A DNA stretch of 52,838 bases, taken from GCA-016699445 sp964555055 (GTDB taxonomy: Bacteria; UBA10199; JACPAL01; GCA-016699445). The notes beneath the pieces are model-generated. The model was not told the DNA's origin and searched no databases. It worked only from the letters and a program-made list of their open reading frames with translations. The stretch covers positions 1 to 52,838 of the forward strand of contig CAZKQW010000014.1 of NCBI GenBank assembly GCA_964555055.1, given 5' to 3'. The position numbers were made by a program, and so were the translations under genes. Numbering within the stretch: position 1 is the stretch's first letter; every line of letters starts with the position of its first letter. Positions 49,579 through 52,838 of the stretch are shown one piece after another.

Positions 49579-50304
49579 TTATTTGAGTTTTGCCTGAACT
49601 AGAAGGGCATTAATCAAAGGCCGAAATTTGCCCCTAACTTCATCAATATCTTGTTGTTGTGTGATGTAAACTCGATCGTGCGCTGCTGTGTCACCCATGG
49701 ATTTGATTGTATCCATGATTTTAGCTGAGTTTCGGCCCAAAGAAAACTGTTTATCGTGCTTTACGGTAGTGATCAGCTTGTCGAGCATAAAAAAGCTACC
49801 GTCTTTTTCGATGTCGCTTTTTCTACCGTTTGCCATGTACACTTCAATGATTAGTGATTCCATCAACCGACGACATAACACCGCACACGCGTCATACCAT
49901 CCATTATCGTATGTACCATTAATCTGATGGGCTATCTTCTCCAAATAAGTTCGATTGCCTGGAATTAGATCTTTTGGAAGAATAGAGTCGTTTACGGCGA
50001 CAAACTTTAAGTTTAGAATAGACGCATATTTTTGATCTAGATCTGCAATGTGACGAACATCTAGCTGAAAGGATTTTGGGCGTTTACCACGCACGATATA
50101 TTTACTTTTTGTAAGTGCTTTGTGAAAAAACGTAACATTTGGTCGTGGAAATCCTTCATCATGTAAATCGCGCGCAAGGTCGGAAGCAGTTCTCTCATCA
50201 AAATCTTGCATGTGGCGATAAAACCACAGAAAAGCGACCCCTCTCATCTCGTGAGAAATAGCGATATCGGAAATTTTTTGGGAAAATTGCGATCTACTCA
50301 ACAT
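49579..50304 (-). CDS. hypothetical protein with helical HEPN/DUF4145-like C-terminal half (cassette gene 3)
   Basis: A 241-residue protein, not recognised with certainty. Residues about 15-85 look like a winged-helix domain (ERTASDLARDLHDEGFPRPNV, KALTKSKYIVRGKRPKSFQL). The C-terminal half is helical: NGWYDACAVLCRRLMESLIIEVY, then FSLGRNSAKIMDTIKSMGDTAAHDRVYIT. This resembles the DUF4145/HEPN-type helical domains often met in defence and RNA-targeting proteins; an Arg in CRRLMES and a His in TAAHDR are candidate active residues, but this is a judgement by eye. Its ATG overlaps the upstream gene by 11 nt. Last gene of the cassette operon. Confidence 0.6.
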   Translation of the reverse strand: MLSRSQFSQKISDIAISHEMRGVAFLWFYRHMQDFDERTASDLARDLHDEGFPRPNVTFFHKALTKSKYIVRGKRPKSFQLDVRHIADLDQKYASILNLKFVAVNDSILPKDLIPGNRTYLEKIAHQINGTYDNGWYDACAVLCRRLMESLIIEVYMANGRKSDIEKDGSFFMLDKLITTVKHDKQFSLGRNSAKIMDTIKSMGDTAAHDRVYITQQQDIDEVRGKFRPLINALLVQAKLK

Positions 50305-50833
50305 TTGTCGATTTAGTAATTACATCTTTAAAGTATTGAGCACCTCTTCTGATTAGCTTGTACCTAACTGCAATCCCCTTCTTTCGAACGCTATGACCAT
50401 TAACATATTTCGATGCAGTTCCAGAAAGTGTTCTTGATACGTTTGATATCTTAATAGGAATGCCTAGATCTGCTATGACTTTAGAAATCTCTCCGGACGT
50501 AAGCCCTTGCGAATTACCGAAATACTCGTGGACTATATATAGAGGCAGCAATGTGCGATCTGCCATGCTCGTTCTATCCAAAATCTGCTTTTCAATATTT
50601 TCTGCTTCATCACAGCTTTTCACTTTGTTAATAATCTCCTTTAGATCGATAACAGATTCGTTACCCTTCGGATTTAAAGGACGAGGCGACATCTTGGTTT
50701 TAGATGTGATTTCTGGCTTATGCGAAGACGCGATCTCTCCGGAGTGTAAATCAAGAATACGATGCACCTCCTCGGGAGATCCTTCAATCGATACAATTGT
50801 TCCATTGGTTAATTTCAAGGATGCTTTAGCCAT
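50294..50833 (-). CDS. hypothetical protein with C-terminal winged-helix-like domain (cassette gene 2)
   Basis: A 179-residue protein. The N-terminus AKASLKLTNGTIVSIEGSPEEVHRIL is a short beta-hairpin plus helix that looks like a small dimerisation or ligand unit. A charged linker (about 35-75) follows. The C-terminal part, LTSGEISKVIADLGIPIKISNVSRTLSG and then VRKKGIAVRYKLIRRGAQYF, reads as a winged helix. It may be the DNA-binding member that recognises the TTAAGCA repeats in front of the operon. The start ATG at 50833 has AAGGGAAAAG upstream; a longer frame exists but overlaps the previous gene. Function unknown. Confidence 0.6.
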   Translation of the reverse strand: MAKASLKLTNGTIVSIEGSPEEVHRILDLHSGEIASSHKPEITSKTKMSPRPLNPKGNESVIDLKEIINKVKSCDEAENIEKQILDRTSMADRTLLPLYIVHEYFGNSQGLTSGEISKVIADLGIPIKISNVSRTLSGTASKYVNGHSVRKKGIAVRYKLIRRGAQYFKDVITKSTNVE

Positions 50834-50843
50834 AACTTTTCCC

Positions 50844-51404
50844 TTATTTGACCTTACGCTTCCCTCCACGTCTAGGCCGCTTTCTATCATTGCTTAAAAT
50901 TTGCTTCACTTTTTCTCTATCAGGCATAGCTTCAACTATCGCCTCACCTAGTGCTGAGATCTGTTTTTTACCACCACCAGCAAGAGCAAGGTATCCACTC
51001 GGCGAAACTGCATTCCTTGCAAATAAAGTCGAATTGGAAATTCGCGGTGCGGCTGCTTCGGTATTAAGCTTAATTAAATCTGCTGTCTTAAAATGCGGCA
51101 TGCCACGAGTTTGTGTAAGGTAATATGCCAAACAAGTTATTTGTTCGACCACCGTGAACGGCTGTTTTAGTCTAATAAATTCTTTTGGACTCAAACTTTT
51201 ATCTACGGTGTGAGGTTTCACTGTGCCGACTTTTGATTGCTCATCTCGCAATGAGCTCAAGGACGCGGCAGGCGGAAGATTCAATTTCAATCGATCAATT
51301 GCAGCGTTAATTACAAAGCGCCTTTGTTCTTCGTTTAAAGGTGCCAAGGCTTCAAGAACAGACTTCAAAGCTTCTACATCCTGAGCAAAATTTTCATTAA
51401 TCAT
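50844..51404 (-). CDS. hypothetical protein (cassette gene 1)
   Basis: A 186-residue protein with an N-terminal helical segment (DVEALKSVLEALAPLNEEQRRFVINAAIDRL, in part: PLNEEQRRFVINAAIDRL), a Ser/Lys linker, and a C-terminal domain with PFTVVEQITCLAYYLTQTRGMPHFKTADLIKLNTEAA. I have seen similar unnamed proteins in other bacteria, but know no function. The end is very basic (NDRKRPRRGGKRKVK), suggesting nucleic-acid contact. ATG 51404 has AAGGAG 5 nt upstream. First gene behind the promoter at 51445-51471; gene 2 follows after 10 nt. Confidence 0.65.
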   Translation of the reverse strand: MINENFAQDVEALKSVLEALAPLNEEQRRFVINAAIDRLKLNLPPAASLSSLRDEQSKVGTVKPHTVDKSLSPKEFIRLKQPFTVVEQITCLAYYLTQTRGMPHFKTADLIKLNTEAAAPRISNSTLFARNAVSPSGYLALAGGGKKQISALGEAIVEAMPDREKVKQILSNDRKRPRRGGKRKVK

Positions 51405-51412
51405 GCAGCTCC

Positions 51413-51443
51413 TTAAGCATTTAAGCACTAAATTATGCTTAAA
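51413..51443 (-). promoter_or_regulatory. operator candidate of the cassette operon: three TTAAGCA sites
   Basis: TTTAAGCA (51420-51427) and TGCTTAAA (51436-51443) form a perfect 8-bp inverted repeat with an 8-nt centre. A third TTAAGCA (51413-51419) lies next to it as a direct repeat. They sit between the -10 element and the first start codon, where a bound protein would block transcription, as expected for autoregulation. Confidence 0.6.
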
Positions 51444-51444
51444 C

Positions 51445-51471
51445 GCTATAAAGATAGAAATAAGCTGTCAA
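51445..51471 (-). promoter_or_regulatory. sigma-70-type promoter of the cassette operon
   Basis: On the minus strand, a perfect TTGACA -35 box (complement of 51466-51471), a 15-nt spacer and TATAGC (complement of 51445-51450). The spacing is slightly short. It lies inside the right inverted repeat boundary, so the element carries its own promoter. Confidence 0.55.
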
Positions 51472-51541
51472 TCATCTTTGTGCCGCAAGTCGAAAATATT
51501 GAGGCGCCTTAATAAATTCAGGCAAATTCAGAATTTAGGAC

Positions 51542-51585
51542 AATTTAGCAATTCTGAGGACACACGACTGAACCTGAATTAAATT
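51542..51585 (-). repeat. right inverted repeat of the three-gene element
   Basis: The reverse complement begins AATTTAATTCAGGTTCAG and continues GTCGTGTGTC, CTCAGAATTGCTAAATT, matching the left repeat. Inside it the words CTAAATT, CTGAATTT and CTGAATTTATT recur (51500-51541). It ends 36 nt before the tpm start codon, so the insertion has probably replaced the native tpm promoter. Confidence 0.85.
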
Positions 51586-51620
51586 GTCTCCCCTCCCATC
51601 CCTCTGTATCCCCAACAACT

Positions 51621-52355
51621 ATGGACAAATCCTTTTGGCATCAAAGATGGGCCAACAATGAAATTGCCTTTCATGCGTCCCAACCCCATCCCATGCTTGA
51701 AAAGTATTCTCATGTGCTGGGTTTGAAAAAGGACACCCGGGTTTTTACTGACAGGGCGCTTATTTAGTCTACGCATTGCGCCCTTCTAGTACAGTCGTCC
51801 GTAGGGAAAGCGCTCTCGCGCTGTCACCTAAACTGCGGACTTGGTAGTATCCCTCTCTGCGGGAAGTCGCTCGATATTTCATGGTTCTTATCAAAAGGGT
51901 GTCGGGTCGTGGGTGTGGAGCTGAGTCCGTTGGCGATAGAGGCGCTGTTTCAAGGGTTGTCCGTCGCGCCTGCCATTTCAACCGTGGGCGAATTTCAATG
52001 CTACCATGCCGACCGTATCACTATTTTCGTCGGGGATTTCTTTGAATTGACGGAAGAGATCTTGGGTCCTGTCGATGGGGTGTATGATCGAGCGGCTTTG
52101 GTGGCCTTGCCAGACTCCATGCGTCGCGCCTATACGCAACGCCTGATGCGGATCACGCAGAAGGCTCCGCAACTTTTGATCACTTACGAATACGATCAAA
52201 AAGTAATGCCAGGTCCTCCGTTTTCCATTTCGCGGGACGAAGTGGATCGGCATTATCAAGAGACTTACCGGATCACTCTCTTGGAGAGTGTGGAAGTTCC
52301 CGGTGGATTGAAGGGTAAGTGCGCGGCCCGTGAGAGTGGGTATTTTTTACGATGA
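51621..52355 (+). pseudogene. tpm: thiopurine S-methyltransferase (TPMT) interrupted by a 102-nt insertion
   Basis: The N-terminal part, MDKSFWHQRWANNEIAFH to DTRVF (51621-51746), and the C-terminal part, from IPLCGKSLDISWFLSKGCRVVGVELS (51849 on; quoted in part: PLCGKSLDISWFLSKGC) to GDFFELT, YDRAALVALP and GPPFSISRDEV, are typical bacterial TPMT, a SAM methyltransferase for thiopurines or selenium/tellurium compounds. In TPMT, RVF and (V/I)PLCGKS are adjacent; here 102 nt (34 codons) separate them, keeping the frame but adding a TAG at 51765-51767. Everything after the insertion is intact, including the SAM-binding residues. As written the product would stop after 48 residues. Confidence 0.85.
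51747..51848 (+). repeat. 102-nt hairpin-rich insertion in tpm
   Basis: The inserted DNA can fold into hairpin AGGGCGC/GCGCCCT (51753-51759 with 51778-51784) and a second stem GTCCGTAG/CTGCGGAC (51797-51804 with 51833-51840) enclosing AGCGC-TCTC-GCGCT. Its ends read ACT and AGT. It is a multiple of three long and open in the tpm frame except for one TAG. No second copy was noticed in the window. It could be a small palindromic mobile element. Confidence 0.7.
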
Positions 52356-52391
52356 GGGGAGATGCAAATAATCACCGTATCATATACCTCA

Positions 52392-52424
52392 AAAGAGCCC
52401 CCGGCTCCGAAACTGTCGCTCTTT
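52392..52424 (+). terminator. possible weak terminator after tpm
   Basis: AAAGAGC (52392-52398) and GCTCTTT (52418-52424) are complementary across a 19-nt loop, followed by AGGTTTAAAAA. The stem is short and the U-tract poor, so this is tentative. Confidence 0.3.
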
Positions 52425-52447
52425 AGGTTTAAAAATCGGGGAAAGGC

Positions 52448-52477
52448 TTGACGAACCCCCATGGAATCACCATTTAA
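52448..52477 (+). promoter_or_regulatory. promoter of ssrA
   Basis: TTGACG at 52448-52453 with an ATTTAA-like -10 at 52472-52477 (18-nt spacing), about 10 nt before the mature 5' end of tmRNA. The -10 match is moderate. Confidence 0.45.
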
Positions 52478-52486
52478 GGCTTTTCG

Positions 52487-52838
52487 GGGGGCGAATTGGC
52501 TTCGACGGAGAGTTGGAGGTCACTCATCGCATGCCGCAGGCGCAAGAGCTGCGTACTAAACCTTGCAAACGCTTAACTGCGAACGACTACGAGCCTATGG
52601 CTCTTGCCGCTTAATTGACGGTGACGTTTCCTGGGGTTTCTCCCACGGGCTTTGGGAAACGTAAAAAGTGGGATGGCTTCCGTACCGCACCGGCGGGTAC
52701 GGGGGCGAGACTAACAGACGGTTGCTCCCCGAAACCCCTGTCTCGAGGGCCGTTCGGGGATAAGACCAAATCGGGGCTACGCATGTAGTGGTGATGGCTG
52801 AAGGTCTTCGGACGCGGGTTCGATTCCCGCCGCCTCCA
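52487..52838 (+). ncRNA. ssrA: transfer-messenger RNA (tmRNA)
   Basis: Rescues stalled ribosomes with SmpB and tags the nascent peptide for proteolysis. The tRNA-like ends are clear: 5' GGGGGCGAATTGGCTTCGACGG, of which GGGGGCG pairs with CGCCTCC near the 3' end. The T-arm is GCGGG-TTCGATT-CCCGC, and the last base, A at 52838, is the discriminator. The CCA is either just outside the window or added later. Between them lie the pseudoknot-rich region and the tag reading frame. The length of about 352 nt is normal for a one-piece tmRNA. ssrA 3' ends are known integration sites, fitting the mosaic DNA upstream. Confidence 0.97.
52579..52614 (+). other. tmRNA tag-peptide reading frame
   Basis: The resume codon GCG at 52579 opens the frame A-N-D-Y-E-P-M-A-L-A-A, ending in TAA at 52612-52614. 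The first alanine would be preceded by the one carried on tmRNA itself. The ALAA end is the ClpXP recognition signal of proteobacterial tags, and AND at the start is the usual SspB-binding side. Confidence 0.95.

Larger units (their letters stand above)
49506..51585. mobile_element. inverted-repeat-bounded three-gene element without transposase
   Basis: About 2.08 kb bounded by an inverted repeat of 43-44 bp (49506-49548 and 51542-51585). The repeats share an identical 16-base core, GGTTCAGTCGTGTGTC, on the inner side of AATTTAATT and followed by CAGAATT and CTAAATT. The inside is A/T-rich compared with both flanks and holds three same-strand genes, one promoter and an operator, but no transposase or recombinase. 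It may be a non-autonomous transposon moved in trans, or a decayed element. No convincing target-site duplication was seen (GATTCT left, GTCTCC right). Confidence 0.7.

Noticed and set aside
49500..51590. Target-site duplication of the three-gene element
   Set aside because: The bases outside the inverted repeats (GATTCT and GTCTCC) do not match, so transposition with duplication cannot be claimed.
51909..52355. Independent 148-residue methyltransferase gene starting at GTG 51909
   Set aside because: It lacks the PLCGKS SAM-binding segment encoded just upstream in the same frame; it is the 3' part of the split tpm.
1..52838. CRISPR arrays, tRNA genes and rRNA genes
   Set aside because: No regularly spaced repeats, no tRNA cloverleaf other than the tmRNA ends, and no rRNA sequence were seen.

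Overview
The window looks like a chromosomal segment of a free-living Gram-negative bacterium of proteobacterial, probably deltaproteobacterial-grade, ancestry. This is inferred from gene content and not proven: lipoproteins with lipoboxes, an LpoB-like outer-membrane activator, the AnmK/AmgK/MurU cell-wall recycling set, SlyD, ThrH, DUF1178 and DUF493 proteins, HemJ, and a proteobacterial-type tmRNA tag (ANDYEPMALAA). Coding density is high. Many neighbours are joined by 4-base stop/start overlaps, so most of the window is read as short operons on alternating strands.

Layout. 0.06-5.1 kb (+): a VapBC toxin-antitoxin pair, a beta-keto acid cleavage enzyme, a diacylglycerol-kinase-like lipid kinase, a small calcium-motif lipoprotein, anmK and a LOG-family protein. 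5.1-9.5 kb (-): a thioesterase, a conserved unknown protein, an IPT/TIG lipoprotein, amgK, murU and an alpha/beta hydrolase. With AnmK upstream these genes suggest MurNAc salvage into UDP-MurNAc. 9.6-12.6 kb (+): a deoxyhypusine-synthase-family protein and an ABC-F ATPase. 12.6-15.3 kb (-): slyD followed by two unrecognised coupled genes. 15.4-24.1 kb: a four-helix-bundle (S23) protein, ettA (-), a stomatin/SPFH protein, a DUF4442 protein, and an operon in which two diverged paralogues of about 600-660 residues bracket trmL and end in a DUF4202 gene. 24.1-28.9 kb (-): two tandem secreted beta-helix (pectate-lyase-like) paralogues. 29.2-34.7 kb: haem genes hemH-hemJ and hemE-hemN, with an unknown gene between them and a fatty-acid-hydroxylase gene divergent from a TetR regulator. 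35.5-46 kb: two unknown envelope proteins, thrH, a large unknown protein, a TPR-like lipoprotein with LpoB, a DUF1178 protein, a photolyase, a methyltransferase, a queuosine-precursor transporter and Hsp20. 46-48 kb (-/+): DUF493, a peroxiredoxin and a Rieske-flavodoxin fusion.

The last 5 kb, next to the tmRNA gene, is an accessory hot spot. An AAA_14/DUF4143 ATPase gene lies between the intact 3' end of the Rieske-flavodoxin gene and a diverged, partly deleted second copy of that same 3' end. Directly after this remnant comes an A+T-rich element of about 2.1 kb, bounded by 43-44 bp inverted repeats. It carries three small genes and no transposase, with its own promoter and a repeated TTAAGCA operator. 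Next is a thiopurine-methyltransferase gene split by a 102-nt, frame-preserving, hairpin-rich insertion holding one in-frame stop. The window ends in ssrA. The inverted-repeat cassette is the best candidate here for an undescribed system. The tpm insertion is the second.
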